64,000 nt of DNA from Wenzhouxiangella sp. XN79A (GCF_012272825.1 NZ_JAAWWS010000136.1:31946-95945); one strand, 5' to 3'; shown: positions 19,758-29,143, counted from the first letter of the stretch. Translations and numbers: made by a program. The notes: generated by a model from the sequence alone, not told the origin.

Positions 19758-20513
19758 TTCGCGCGCGGCCAGCGCCGCGAGGGTGGCGTCGAGCGTGCGC
19801 CTGAACTGCAGGTACGCGGTCGAGAGCGGGTCGGGTCGGCACCGCTGCAGCGCCTTGTGCAACCCGGTCGCGCTGGCGGCCAGCCGGTCGGCGCCGACGT
19901 AGCCGGCCGCGCCGATCCACTGGTGCAGGCGTTCCCGGGCCGCGGGATCGGCCCGCAGCACCTCGTCTTCCAGCCCGGGCAGGCCGTCGCGCAGCTCCGC
20001 GGCGAACGCGCAGCGGAGATCGGCCAGCCGGGACGCCGAGCCCAGGGCGCGCAGCCCGCCGGCGTCGTCGAGCAGGGCCGGGGCGCTGCGGCCGGTCGTG
20101 CCGGCAGTTGCGAAGACCGATTCGCCGTCGACCATCCGATGCAGCGCAGCCAGCAGCGCGTCGGGTGCGACCGGCTTGCCGACATAGCCGCGGAAGCCGA
20201 GCGTGCGAGCGCGGGCCAGCGCTTCCTCGCGATGATCGGCGGTCAGTGCCACGGCCAGCGGCAACGGCTCGGAGTGCACTTCGCGGATCCGCAGCCAGGT
20301 CGAGAATCCGTCGAGATCGGGCATGTGCAGGTCGAGCACGACCAGGCCGAAGCGCTCGGCCGCGCACAGATCGATGGCGACCGCCCCGCTGTCGGCGAGC
20401 CTGAGCTGGCGCACATGCGGCTTGAGCACCGCGCGCAGGAAGGCCCGGTTGACCGGGTGGTCGTCGACGGCCAGCACCTTCAGGCCGGCCAGTCCAGCAC
20501 ATCGATCCTTCAT
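19749..20513 (-). CDS. Receiver-Hpt hybrid protein, orphan phosphorelay component
   Basis: 254 residues. The N-terminal receiver domain (about 11-130) has the acidic pair Asp17-Asp18 (AVDDHPVNR), phosphoacceptor Asp61 ([10 protein letters not shown]), Thr/Ala switch ALTAD and Lys113 (GKPVAPD). The C-terminal region (about 145-250) looks like an Hpt module: His197 in [15 protein letters not shown] fits the HxxxGxxxxxG phosphotransfer helix. There is no kinase domain, so it may be a shuttle or a broken-off C-terminus of a BarA/GacS-like hybrid kinase. GGGGAAG precedes the ATG at 20513; an in-frame start 12 codons upstream lacks an SD. Confidence 0.82.
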   Translation of the reverse strand: MKDRCAGLAGLKVLAVDDHPVNRAFLRAVLKPHVRQLRLADSGAVAIDLCAAERFGLVVLDLHMPDLDGFSTWLRIREVHSEPLPLAVALTADHREEALARARTLGFRGYVGKPVAPDALLAALHRMVDGESVFATAGTTGRSAPALLDDAGGLRALGSASRLADLRCAFAAELRDGLPGLEDEVLRADPAARERLHQWIGAAGYVGADRLAASATGLHKALQRCRPDPLSTAYLQFRRTLDATLAALAARESG

Positions 20514-20567
20514 GGTCGCTTCCCCGTGCGTTGTCGAACGTCGTGCCAACGCTCACAATGGTAGCCG

Positions 20568-22544
20568 ATGAGCCACCGATTTCTCACGGTCGATCGACGC
20601 TTGCCCGGTCACGCACCGGGCCTGGCCGCGCTGGCCGCGCTGGTCGCGGCGTCCGTTGCCGGCCCGGTCGGGGCCCTTCAGTGGACGCTGCAGGCCGACG
20701 CCGCGGTCGCCGGCGGGCTCCGGGTCGAACGGCTCCGGGTCGAGCGCGCCGCCGACGGCCGCGTCGAGGCCGCCGTCGACGGACTGGTGGTCCCGGCGCT
20801 GGGTGCGCTCGGCCGCTTCCGGCTGGACTGCGCGCCGGCGGCGCTACCGTGCCGGGAAGGACGGCTGCAGCGCATCGACGAGGCCGCCGGCGTGCTCGCG
20901 ACCGCGAACTGGACGCGGGGTACCGAGGACCTGCCCGACGGCGGCCTGGCCCTGGCACGCACGTCCGATGGTTGGGGCCTGCGCGTCGACGGACTGGAGC
21001 TGGCGGCGTGGTTGGCCGCGCCACAGGCCCCGGTGATGCTCCAGTCCGGTCGGATGACCGGGCGCGCGTCGATCGCCGGCGGCAGCGGGCAGTTCGATCT
21101 GCGCATCGACGAGCTGGGCTTCGACACCGCCGATGGCCGCTATGCCGGCGCCGGGCTGCGTCTGGACGTCGAGGCCGAGTGGGACGGTCGAGAGCTCGAG
21201 GCCGGGCTGGCCTGGCGGGCCGGCGAAGTGTTGCTGGGACCGGCCTATCTGCCGTCGCCGCCGGTGCCGGTGGCGCTGGCGCTGAGCGTCGTTCCACGCG
21301 CGGCCGGGGGGCGTCGGGTCCTGGGTCGGCTGACGGCCGACGGCCTGATCGCCGCCGGGCTGGACGCGGGCTGGGATGCGCCGGGCGCGCTGCTGCGACC
21401 CGATCGCGCTTCGCTCGAACTCGAGATTCCTTCGCTGGGCGCGCTCTGGTCGCTGGGTCCGGAATCGATCGCAGCCGGTGCCGGCTGGGAGTCGCTGCAG
21501 GTGCAGGGCCGCCTCGACGGCCGGCTGGAATGGCGCGCCGGGCAGGTCGGGATGCTGGACGTCGAACTGGCAGGCGTGGGCATCGATGATCCGTCCGGGC
21601 GCCTGTCGATCCGTGACCTCGATGGTCGGCTCCAGCGCCGCGATGCGCTCGACCGGGCGGCACTGTCGTTCGAGACGCTCACGCTCTACGCGCTGCCGTT
21701 CGGCCCGGCCTCGCTGCGGCTGTCCGGCACGCCAGAGGCGCTGGCGCTCGACGAGCCGGCCCGGATTCCGCTGCTCGACGGCGCGCTGCGACTCGACCGC
21801 TTGCGGATCGAGCGCGGTGGCGAAGGCCCGCCCGGCCTGGCCCTGGATGCTGCGCTGGAGCCGCTGTCGCTGGCCGAACTGACCGGCCGGCTGGGCTGGC
21901 CGCGGTTCGGTGGCCAGCTGTCGGGGCGCTTTCCGTCGGTGCGGCTGGACCGCGAGACGCTGGAGGTGGCCGGCGGGCTGGACCTGGAGCTGTTCGACGG
22001 CAGCGCGAGGATCGAGAACCTGGCGATCGAGCGGCCGTTCGGACCGCTGCCTGCGCTGGCCGGCACGCTGACCCTGGACCGGCTCGACCTGGCACCGCTG
22101 ACCGCCGCGTTCGATTTCGGTGCGATGCAGGGATCGCTGTCCGGCTACGTGCGCGAGCTGCGCCTGCTCGACTGGCAGCCGGTGGCCTTCGACGCCTGGC
22201 TGTACACGCCACGCGACAGCCGCCGCTCGCGCCGCATCTCGCAGCGCGCGGTCGATCAGATCGCCAGCCTCGGTGGCGGCGGTGCGGCGGCGCTGTCGGC
22301 GCCGCTGCTGTCGTTGTTCGATGACTTCGGCTACGCCCGGGTCGGCATCGGCTGCCGGCTGGCCGGCAATGTCTGCCGGATGCGCGGCCTCGAAGAGCTC
22401 GACGGGGGCGGCTACCGGATCGTAGAAGGACGCGGCCTGCCGCGCCTCGATGTGGTCGGCTTCCGGCGCCAGGTCGACTGGCCGGTGCTGCTGGCCCAGC
22501 TGGAGGCGGCGACCCGCGGCGACGGGCCCCGGGTCGATGACTGA
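20568..22544 (+). CDS. YdbH-family AsmA-like envelope protein
   Basis: 658-residue protein resembling E. coli YdbH, an AsmA-like bridge implicated with TamB and YhdP in phospholipid transport between membranes. An N-terminal hydrophobic segment (about 18-36) anchors it; the rest is dominated by alternating beta strands with many Gly-Arg-Leu-Asp turns, typical of the repeating groove fold, and ends in the conserved C-terminal zone (SLFDDFGYARVGIGCRLAG, CRMRGLEE). The following lipoprotein with YnbE/YdbL features strengthens the call. The ATG at 20568 lies 54 bp from the divergent receiver gene. Confidence 0.78.
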   Translation: MSHRFLTVDRRLPGHAPGLAALAALVAASVAGPVGALQWTLQADAAVAGGLRVERLRVERAADGRVEAAVDGLVVPALGALGRFRLDCAPAALPCREGRLQRIDEAAGVLATANWTRGTEDLPDGGLALARTSDGWGLRVDGLELAAWLAAPQAPVMLQSGRMTGRASIAGGSGQFDLRIDELGFDTADGRYAGAGLRLDVEAEWDGRELEAGLAWRAGEVLLGPAYLPSPPVPVALALSVVPRAAGGRRVLGRLTADGLIAAGLDAGWDAPGALLRPDRASLELEIPSLGALWSLGPESIAAGAGWESLQVQGRLDGRLEWRAGQVGMLDVELAGVGIDDPSGRLSIRDLDGRLQRRDALDRAALSFETLTLYALPFGPASLRLSGTPEALALDEPARIPLLDGALRLDRLRIERGGEGPPGLALDAALEPLSLAELTGRLGWPRFGGQLSGRFPSVRLDRETLEVAGGLDLELFDGSARIENLAIERPFGPLPALAGTLTLDRLDLAPLTAAFDFGAMQGSLSGYVRELRLLDWQPVAFDAWLYTPRDSRRSRRISQRAVDQIASLGGGGAAALSAPLLSLFDDFGYARVGIGCRLAGNVCRMRGLEELDGGGYRIVEGRGLPRLDVVGFRRQVDWPVLLAQLEAATRGDGPRVDD

Positions 22545-22642
22545 TGTTCGACGGCGGGTGTACAACGGCAAAGGCGTGCCGAGCGCAGGGGCGATGTGAC
22601 CCGCTTCGCCGGTCTCCGGTGGCGGCCGGGAAGAGCAGGTTT

Positions 22643-22650
22643 GCTACACT
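22643..22650 (+). promoter_or_regulatory. Promoter -10 candidate for ydbL-rlmD-nagZ
   Basis: TGCTACACT-type extended -10 (hexamer TACACT at 22645-22650) in the 191-bp gap after the ydbH-like gene, about 86 nt before the lipoprotein start. No clear -35 is visible. Confidence 0.4.
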
Positions 22651-22735
22651 TCGCGCCGTTCAGTACCCATTCAACGGCCGGGCCGCAGATTGCACCTGCC
22701 TGCCTGTCCGAACCCTGACCCCGGAGGTCCTTCCG

Positions 22736-23338
22736 ATGAACCTGAATCACTTGAAATGGTCGGTCGCAGCACTGGTCTGCAGCGTGGCCGCGGCCTGCGT
22801 CACGATCAACGTGTACTTCCCCGAGGCGGCCGCCGAACAGGCCGCCGATCGTTTCATCCGCGACGTGATCGGCCCGGAGACCGAGCCGCAGGCCGCCGTT
22901 GTGCCGCCGGCCATTCCGGCGCCACGGGCGTCGCTGGTCGCAGCCCTGGTCGGGTTCGTCATTCCCTCGGCCCATGCGCAGTCGGCCGACATCGACATCG
23001 AGAGCCCGCAGATCAACGCGATCAAGTCACGCATGGCCGAACGCCATCGGCAGCACCTGGCCGGCTGGTTCGACGCCGGTGCGATCGGGTTCAGCAACGA
23101 CGGCCTGGTCGAGATCCGCGATCGCTCGGCCGTCGGGCTGGCCGAGCGGCGGACGCTGGAGCAGGTGGTCGCCGCCGAGAACGCCGATCGCAACGCGGTC
23201 TACCGCGAGATCGCCGTGGCCAACGGCCACCCCGAGTGGGAAGACCAGATCCGCGAGACCTTCGCGCGCCGCTGGATCGCCAACGCCCGGCCCGGCTGGT
23301 ACTACCAGGACGCCGGCGGCCGCTGGCAGCAGGCCTAG
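22736..23338 (+). CDS. YdbL-like DUF1318 lipoprotein with YnbE-like N-terminus
   Basis: 200 residues. The lipoprotein signal peptide ends in the lipobox VAAAC (Cys21), immediately followed by VTINVYFPEAAAEQAADRF, the segment seen at the N-terminus of YnbE-type lipoproteins. A 40-residue Ala/Pro linker leads to the C-terminal DUF1318 domain (about 85-200: IKSRMAERHRQHLAGWFDAG ... PGWYYQDAGGRWQQA). In E. coli YnbE and YdbL are separate and work with YdbH; here one polypeptide appears to combine both. The ATG follows a good GGAGG at 22723-22727. Confidence 0.82.
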   Translation: MNLNHLKWSVAALVCSVAAACVTINVYFPEAAAEQAADRFIRDVIGPETEPQAAVVPPAIPAPRASLVAALVGFVIPSAHAQSADIDIESPQINAIKSRMAERHRQHLAGWFDAGAIGFSNDGLVEIRDRSAVGLAERRTLEQVVAAENADRNAVYREIAVANGHPEWEDQIRETFARRWIANARPGWYYQDAGGRWQQA

Positions 23339-23342
23339 ACGC

Positions 23343-24677
23343 TTGGGTCGTCAGCGGCGCCGGCGCCTGCCGGCCGAACCGGTCGCCGTCGAAATCCACG
23401 ACCTGGCCCACGATGGTCGGGGCGTGGGGCGGATCGAGGACAAGGTCGTGTTCGTCCACGGCGCGCTGCCGGGCGAGCGCGTACTGGCCCGCCTGACCGG
23501 CCGCAACCGCAAGTTCGACGAAGCCATCGCGCTGGCCGTCGAACAGGCCTCCGACGAGCGGGTCGAGCCGCGCTGCGAGTGGTTCGGCAACTGCGGCGGC
23601 TGCGCCCTGCAGCACCTCGACGCCGGCGCCCAGGTTCGCTGGAAGCAGGGCCGGCTGGTCGAGAATCTCAAGCGGATCGGCGGCGTGGCGCCGGAGCGGT
23701 GGCTGGAGCCGGTCGTCGCCGAGCCGTGGAACTACCGGCGCCGGGCTCGGCTCAGCGCGCGCTGGGTCCCGGGCAAGGGCCGGGTGCTGGTCGGTTTTCG
23801 CGAAGTCGGCGGCCGCTACGTGGCCGAGATCGAGGGCTGCGAGGTGCTCCACCCGGTGTTCGCCGACCGCCTGATGAGCCTGTCGGCGCTGATCGGCGGG
23901 CTGAGCATCCCCGACCGGGTCGCCCAGGTCGAGTGTGCGGCCGGCGACGACTCGGCCGCGATCGTTCTGCGCCACCTCGAGCCGCTGACCGACGCCGACC
24001 TCGAAGCCCTGGTCGGCTGGAGCGAAGCCAACGGTATCGCGGTCTGGCTGCAGCCCAAGGGGCCGGACACCGTCCATCGGCTGCATCCGGCCGAGCATCG
24101 GCTCAGCTACCGGCTCGATGCCTTCGATCTCGAGCTGGTCTTCCATCCGCAGCACTTCGTCCAGGTCAACGCCGCGATCAACCGGCAGTTGACCGAGCGG
24201 GCGGTCGACCTGCTCGACTGCGGCCCGGACGACCGCGTGCTCGACCTGTTCTGCGGCCTGGGCAATTTCTCGCTGCCGCTGGCCACCCGCGCCGGCGCCG
24301 TGCTCGGCGTCGAGCTCGACGCGGCGATGGTCCAGGCGGCCGAACGGAATGCCGCTGCGAACGGCTTGACCAACGCCCGGTTCAAGGCCGCCGACCTGCA
24401 GCAGCCGGTCGAGCAGCTGGAGTGGCTGAAGGGCGATTTCGATCGCGTGCTGATCGATCCGCCGCGCTCCGGTGCGCTGGAGGTGTTGCCGGTGATCGCC
24501 GCCAGCGGCGCGCGCCGGGTCGTCTATGTCAGCTGCGATCCGGCCACGCTGGCCCGTGACGCCGGCGAACTGGTCCGGACCCACGGCTACCGGCTCGCCA
24601 GCGCCGGGGTGGCCGACATGTTTCCGCACACCGCGCACGTCGAATCGATCGCGGTGTTCGAGCGGGAGGCGGCATGA
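23343..24677 (+). CDS. rlmD: 23S rRNA (uracil-1939-C5)-methyltransferase RlmD
   Basis: SAM-dependent rRNA methyltransferase of 444 residues. TRAM domain at about 10-70 (VEIHDLAHDGRGVGRI); 4Fe-4S cysteines in RCEWFGNCGGC plus the later Cys of EGCEVLHP; the SAM motif LDLFCGLGNFSLPLA; DPPRSGA; and the catalytic SCDPATLARD. The TTG at 23343, 5 bp past the ydbL stop, gives an Arg-rich N-terminus as in family members; the frame is open farther upstream but inside ydbL. It overlaps nagZ by 4 bp. Confidence 0.95.
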   Translation: MGRQRRRRLPAEPVAVEIHDLAHDGRGVGRIEDKVVFVHGALPGERVLARLTGRNRKFDEAIALAVEQASDERVEPRCEWFGNCGGCALQHLDAGAQVRWKQGRLVENLKRIGGVAPERWLEPVVAEPWNYRRRARLSARWVPGKGRVLVGFREVGGRYVAEIEGCEVLHPVFADRLMSLSALIGGLSIPDRVAQVECAAGDDSAAIVLRHLEPLTDADLEALVGWSEANGIAVWLQPKGPDTVHRLHPAEHRLSYRLDAFDLELVFHPQHFVQVNAAINRQLTERAVDLLDCGPDDRVLDLFCGLGNFSLPLATRAGAVLGVELDAAMVQAAERNAAANGLTNARFKAADLQQPVEQLEWLKGDFDRVLIDPPRSGALEVLPVIAASGARRVVYVSCDPATLARDAGELVRTHGYRLASAGVADMFPHTAHVESIAVFEREAA

Positions 24678-25699
24678 GCGAACTGCGTTCCGGACCGCTG
24701 ATCGTCGGCATCGACGGTCTCGAACTCGACGCCGAAACGCGCGAACGGCTGGCCCACCCGGCGGTCGGTGGGGTGATCCTGTTCGCCCGCAACTACGATT
24801 CGCCGGAGCAGCTGATCGGCCTGACTGCCGCGATCCGTGCCCTGCGCGACCCGCGGCTGCTGATCTGCGTCGACCAGGAGGGCGGCCGCGTCCAGCGCTT
24901 CCGCGCCGGATTCACGCCGCTGCCGCCGCTGGCCGTGATCGGGCGCTGGTACGGCAGCCACGCCGATCGCGCGCGCGACCTGGCCTATCGTCATGGTCGG
25001 ATCATGGCCGCCGAAGTGCTCGGCCACGGCGTCGACCTGAGCCTGGCCCCGGTGCTCGACCTGGGCGGCAACAGCGAGGTCATCGGCGATCGTGCGCTGG
25101 CCGCCGAGCCCGAGGCCGTGGCCGACCTGGCCCGGTACTACGTCGCCGGCATGCGCGACGCCGGCATGGCGGCCTGCGGCAAGCATTTCCCGGGCCACGG
25201 CAGCGTTCGGCCGGACAGCCACCTGACCGAAGTCGTCGACGAGCGCTCGCTGGAAACCCTGCAGGCCCGGGACCTGGCGCCGTTCCGGGCGCTGGCCGGG
25301 GACCTGGCGCTGGTCATGCCGGCCCACGTCTGCTACCCGGCCGTCGAGGCCTGCCCGGCGGGCTTTTCGAAGCGCTGGCTGGCCGACATCCTGCGCGGCG
25401 AGCTGGGCTTTGCCGGCCAGGTCGTGTCGGACGACCTGGACATGGCCGGCGCGGCATCGGCCGGAAGCGCGGCCGACCGCCTGCACGCGGCGCTGGCCGC
25501 CGGTTGCGACCTGGCCCTGGTCTGCGAGCCGGCCTCGGTGCCGACCGCGCTCGACGCCCTCGGCGATGCCCCGCCCGGCGCCGATCTCGCGCCGCTGTAC
25601 GGTCGCGCCCGGCTGACCCTGGAAGAACAGGAACGGGTGCCGGAGTTCCGCGCCTGGAAAACCACCCTGAAGACCCTTTCGGAGGAGACCCGTGGCTGA
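24674..25699 (+). CDS. nagZ: Beta-N-acetylhexosaminidase NagZ
   Basis: Cytoplasmic family-3 glycosidase that removes GlcNAc from anhydromuropeptides in cell-wall recycling; its product can induce AmpC-type beta-lactamases in some species. 341 residues with VDQEGGRVQRF, ACGKHFPGHG (His/Asp acid-base dyad region) and nucleophile Asp in VVSDDLDMAGA. The ATG overlaps the rlmD stop, and its stop overlaps the next gene by 8 bp. Confidence 0.96.
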   Translation: MSELRSGPLIVGIDGLELDAETRERLAHPAVGGVILFARNYDSPEQLIGLTAAIRALRDPRLLICVDQEGGRVQRFRAGFTPLPPLAVIGRWYGSHADRARDLAYRHGRIMAAEVLGHGVDLSLAPVLDLGGNSEVIGDRALAAEPEAVADLARYYVAGMRDAGMAACGKHFPGHGSVRPDSHLTEVVDERSLETLQARDLAPFRALAGDLALVMPAHVCYPAVEACPAGFSKRWLADILRGELGFAGQVVSDDLDMAGAASAGSAADRLHAALAAGCDLALVCEPASVPTALDALGDAPPGADLAPLYGRARLTLEEQERVPEFRAWKTTLKTLSEETRG

Positions 25700-26804
25700 A
25701 TGGATGGACCGCCTGGCCGGCATGATCGGCGTGAACCCGTGGACCGTGCACGCCTTCCTGATCCTGCTCGGCGCCCAGCTGGTCGATTTCGTCTACCGCA
25801 GGTTCATGAACCGGATCGCCCGGCTGGCCGAGCGGAGCGTCAACCTGTGGGACGACGCGCTGGTCTATGCCGGCAAGCGACCGATCTCGGTGCTGATCTG
25901 GGGGCAGGGCCTGTTGATGGCCGCCCGCGTGGTCGCCCCGCACACCGAGGTCATCCTGTTCTCGCCGGACCTGCTGGCGATGACCCAGCAATTGCTGCTG
26001 GTGTTCAACGCCACCTGGTTGCTGTTCCGCCTGGTGACCGGCTTCGAAGAGGCCTACGTCCACCTGCAGCAGGAGCGCGACCGCGGTATCGATCTGACCA
26101 CGGTCAGCGTGCTGGCCCGGATCGTCCGGATCGCCGTGGTCCTGACCGGCGTGCTGACCATTCTCAGCATCCTGAACATTCCGATTTCCGGATTGCTGGC
26201 CGCCGGCGGCGTGGGCGGCATCGCGATCGGCCTGGCCGCGCGCGACCTGCTGGCCAACTTCTTCGGCGGCTTGACGGTGTTCATGGACCGGCCGTTCGGC
26301 GTCGGTGACTGGGTCCGTTCGCCCGATCGCGACATCGAGGGCGTGGTCCACAAGATCGGCTGGCGGGTGACGACCATCATCAAGTTCGACCGCCGGCCGA
26401 TGTACGTGCCGAACGCGACCTTCACCACCATCACCGTGGAGAACCCGTCGCGCATGACCCACCGCCGGATCAACGAGCACATCGGCGTGCGCTACGACGA
26501 TTTCGCCGCGGTCCGGGCGATCGTCGACGAGATCCGCGCCATGCTGCAGCAGCGCGAAGACATTGCAACCGACCAGACGCTGATGGTGCATTTCGATCGC
26601 TTCGGCGCATCGTCGCTGGACATCATGGTCTACTGTTTCACGCGGACCACGGTCTGGGCCGAATACCACGCGGTGCGCGAGGACGTTCTGCTGACGATCG
26701 GCGAGATCATCGAACGACACGGCGCCGAGATCGCGTTCCCGACCCGGACGTTGAAGATCGACGCCGTGCCGCCCGAACCGGCCGGCCTGGAAGACGGGCA
26801 ATGA
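25692..26804 (+). CDS. MscS-family mechanosensitive ion channel
   Basis: 370 residues. N-terminal hydrophobic helices lie at about 13-30, 70-90 and 99-117, then two MscS-type helices; the pore-lining TM3 with regular Gly/Ala spacing is at about 160-195 (SGLLAAGGVGGIAIGLAARDLLANFFGG). The MscS beta domain follows (VGDWVRSPDRDIEGVVHKIGWRVTTI) and a C-terminal alpha/beta domain. Expected to release solutes on hypo-osmotic shock. The GTG at 25692 overlaps nagZ; the stop overlaps the purine phosphoribosyltransferase start (ATGA). Confidence 0.92.
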   Translation: MAEWMDRLAGMIGVNPWTVHAFLILLGAQLVDFVYRRFMNRIARLAERSVNLWDDALVYAGKRPISVLIWGQGLLMAARVVAPHTEVILFSPDLLAMTQQLLLVFNATWLLFRLVTGFEEAYVHLQQERDRGIDLTTVSVLARIVRIAVVLTGVLTILSILNIPISGLLAAGGVGGIAIGLAARDLLANFFGGLTVFMDRPFGVGDWVRSPDRDIEGVVHKIGWRVTTIIKFDRRPMYVPNATFTTITVENPSRMTHRRINEHIGVRYDDFAAVRAIVDEIRAMLQQREDIATDQTLMVHFDRFGASSLDIMVYCFTRTTVWAEYHAVREDVLLTIGEIIERHGAEIAFPTRTLKIDAVPPEPAGLEDGQ

Positions 26805-27352
26805 GCGAGACCACGATGACCGAGACGACGATGCCCGAGGGCGCCGAACGGCTGTTCGACGCCGCCCAGGTGGCGGCCGCCTACGACCGGTTGGCCGTGC
26901 GGCTCGACGCGGCACTGCCGGAGGGGCCGGTCCTGCTGCTGACCGTCATGACCGGTGGCCTGTTCCCGGCCGTCGAGGTGGCCCGACGCCTGAAGCGGCC
27001 GATCACGATCGACTACGTTCACGCGACCCGCTACCGTGGCGCCACCCGCGGCGGTGAAATCGACTGGATCCGCTGGCCCGCGCTGCCCGATTCGAGCCGG
27101 CAGGTGCTTCTGGTCGACGACATCTTCGACGAGGGCCATACCCTGGCCGCGGTTCGCGACCGGATCGCTTCGCACCACGACGTGACCACGGCGGTGCTGG
27201 CCCTGAAGCGACACGACCGCGGCCTGCCGCGCGACTGGATCGATCACTACGGCCTGGAGGTGCCCGACCGCTACGTGTTCGGCTGCGGCATGGACCACGC
27301 CGAGCGCTGGCGCGAGCTGCCCGAGATCTGGGCGCTGCCGGACGCGCATTGA
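26801..27352 (+). CDS. Hypoxanthine-guanine phosphoribosyltransferase
   Basis: 183-residue type I phosphoribosyltransferase. The PRPP loop VLLVDDIFDEGHTL is near 103-116, the TVMTGGLFPAVEVAR substrate loop near 49-63, and YVHATRYRGATRGG near 71-84 is the flexible catalytic loop. It salvages hypoxanthine/guanine to nucleotides. Its partner downstream encodes a thioinosine or purine phosphorylase that would supply hypoxanthine, so the pair forms a salvage unit. Confidence 0.9.
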   Translation: MSETTMTETTMPEGAERLFDAAQVAAAYDRLAVRLDAALPEGPVLLLTVMTGGLFPAVEVARRLKRPITIDYVHATRYRGATRGGEIDWIRWPALPDSSRQVLLVDDIFDEGHTLAAVRDRIASHHDVTTAVLALKRHDRGLPRDWIDHYGLEVPDRYVFGCGMDHAERWRELPEIWALPDAH

Positions 27353-27371
27353 TACGGGAGGACGGATCGAC

Positions 27372-28109
27372 ATGAGCATCGGCATCATCGGCGGAACAGG
27401 GGCGCTGGCGCTGTACGAGCCGCTGGAGACGGCGGCCCTCACCACACCGTTCGGTCCGCCGTCGGCCCGCCCGGTGCGGGTCGCGATCGGCGATCGTTCG
27501 GCCTGGTTCCTGGCCCGGCACGGCAACCCGCACCGCATTCCACCGCACCGCGTCAACTATCGCGCCAACCTGCATGTCCTGCGCACGCTGGGCTGCCGCA
27601 CGGTGATCGCGGTCAGCGCCGTCGGCGCCGTCGACCCGGCCCTGCCGGCCGGCGCGCTGGTCGCCATCGACCAGGTCATCGACTACACCTGGGGTCGCCT
27701 TCATACCTACAGCGACGGCCCGTCGGCGCCGCTGCGGCATGTCGAATTCGCGCAACCCTTCGAGGGCGAGGCGCGGCGCGCGCTGATCGAGGCGGCCAGC
27801 GAGCTCGGCGAGTCGCTGGTGCCGGAAGGCTGCTACGGAGCCACCCAGGGACCGCGGCTGGAAAGCGCCGCGGAGGTCCGAAGGCTGGCTCGCGACGGTT
27901 GCACGGTGGTCGGCATGACCGCCATGCCCGAGGCCGGCCTGGCGCGCGAACTGGGCATGGACTACGCCAACCTGTGCGTGGTCGCCAACCCGGCCGCCGG
28001 GGTTTCCGATACCCCGATCAGCGAGGACGAGATTCACCGCGAGCTGGCCGCCGCCATGGACCGGGTGCGGCGGGTGTTGAGCGCGGCCGTCGCCCGGCTG
28101 CCCGAGTGA
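27372..28109 (+). CDS. S-methyl-5'-thioinosine phosphorylase / MTAP-family purine phosphorylase
   Basis: 245 residues of the PNP/MTAP class. GIIGGTGAL at the N-terminus binds phosphate, RHGNPHRIPPHRVNYRANL and YGATQGPRLES are family motifs, and VGMTAMPEAGLARELGMDYANL is the substrate loop. Gammaproteobacterial members next to nagZ and an hpt-like gene are usually methylthioinosine phosphorylases, which recycle the methylthio nucleoside left from polyamine or acyl-homoserine-lactone synthesis; specificity is inferred from context. It lies 19 bp after the phosphoribosyltransferase. Confidence 0.88.
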   Translation: MSIGIIGGTGALALYEPLETAALTTPFGPPSARPVRVAIGDRSAWFLARHGNPHRIPPHRVNYRANLHVLRTLGCRTVIAVSAVGAVDPALPAGALVAIDQVIDYTWGRLHTYSDGPSAPLRHVEFAQPFEGEARRALIEAASELGESLVPEGCYGATQGPRLESAAEVRRLARDGCTVVGMTAMPEAGLARELGMDYANLCVVANPAAGVSDTPISEDEIHRELAAAMDRVRRVLSAAVARLPE

Positions 28110-28220
28110 TGCCGGGTGTCGTCGGCATCGGAGTGTGACGAGGTTCGCGCATCGAAGTGTTGGGCAAAGCGCTGCGGTCCGGTACCATGAGAACTCGATC
28201 CTCCCCGACCGCGTGCAACG

Positions 28221-29114
28221 GTGACCGATCTACTCCGCTTCCAGGCGCATCACGTCAGCGACAAGGACATCCGCGTCCTGCGTTCGCTGGTGGGCCTGGC
28301 CGGCAACCAGACCGACCTGCGGGTCACGATCTCGGAGGACGATGAGGGCGACATCCTGCTGATCGATGTCGACGATGCCGAGGGCAGGGCGGCGTGGGAA
28401 GCGTTCAACCGAGGCCCCGTGCCGGCCGTCGCCCTGTCGAAGCAGCGCGATTTCCCGGCCCGCTTCCTGTTGACCAAGCCGATCCGCTCGCAGCCGCTGA
28501 TCCAGCTGCTCGGCGAGCTGACCTCGCCGTCCCATTCGCCGGAAGTCGAGGCCCGGACCGCGCCGGCCTGGGCGGTCATGGCCTTCGGCGACGACGAGTT
28601 GCCGCTGGCCGAGCACCTGCGCCGTCACACCTGGGATGCGCCGGTGGTGCTGGCCAGCGACGGCGGGGCCGAGTTGATCATCGACGCCGGTTCCGGCGCC
28701 TGGTACTCCGGGGCCTCGGATCGCGAGCTGGCGCGGCTGCTGCAGCGCAGTTTCGCCGCCTCGACGGTGCGCGAACTGTCGAGCAGCGAGCTGATCGATC
28801 ACACCAACGGCCTGGAGCAGAACAACCTCACCCACTTGAAGTGGCGCGCCGGGCTCGCCCTGTCCGACGGAGCGCTGCATCCCGACCTGGCCGGCGATGT
28901 CCGGCTGATGCTGCCCCAGGTGCCGCTCCAGGCATTGTCCGACACGGCCTATTCGCGCCAGGCGCGCCTGCTGATCCGAGCGCCGATGACCGTCGATGAA
29001 CTGGCCGAGGCCAGTCGGGCCGAGAAGGACGACGTGGCCGCGTTCCTCAACGCCTGCCACGCCTGCGGGTTCCTGCTCATCGACGCCGGTCGTCCGGCTT
29101 CGGCCAGCGGCTGA
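28221..29114 (+). CDS. Unrecognised protein with degenerate receiver-like and winged-helix-like parts
   Basis: 297 residues, no family recognised. About 20-100 alternates strands and helices like a receiver domain without its phosphorylation pocket: LLIDVDDAEG in one strand, VALSKQRD at the switch position, and TKPIRSQPL where receivers carry their Lys-Pro. The middle is unassigned. The last 60 residues (MTVDELAEASRAEKDDVAAFLNA, given in parts) look like a winged-helix segment. Start GTG at 28221. It is followed 29 bp later by the HMG-CoA synthase gene. Receiver-like resemblance is my inference from secondary-structure pattern. Confidence 0.55.
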   Translation: MTDLLRFQAHHVSDKDIRVLRSLVGLAGNQTDLRVTISEDDEGDILLIDVDDAEGRAAWEAFNRGPVPAVALSKQRDFPARFLLTKPIRSQPLIQLLGELTSPSHSPEVEARTAPAWAVMAFGDDELPLAEHLRRHTWDAPVVLASDGGAELIIDAGSGAWYSGASDRELARLLQRSFAASTVRELSSSELIDHTNGLEQNNLTHLKWRAGLALSDGALHPDLAGDVRLMLPQVPLQALSDTAYSRQARLLIRAPMTVDELAEASRAEKDDVAAFLNACHACGFLLIDAGRPASASG

Positions 29115-29143
29115 GCCATGACGGTTCGCAAGCGGATGTCGCG

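Noticed and set aside
22899..23342. Longer RlmD with N-terminal extension
   Set aside because: The extension overlaps the whole DUF1318 gene in another frame; family N-terminus begins at the TTG at 23343.
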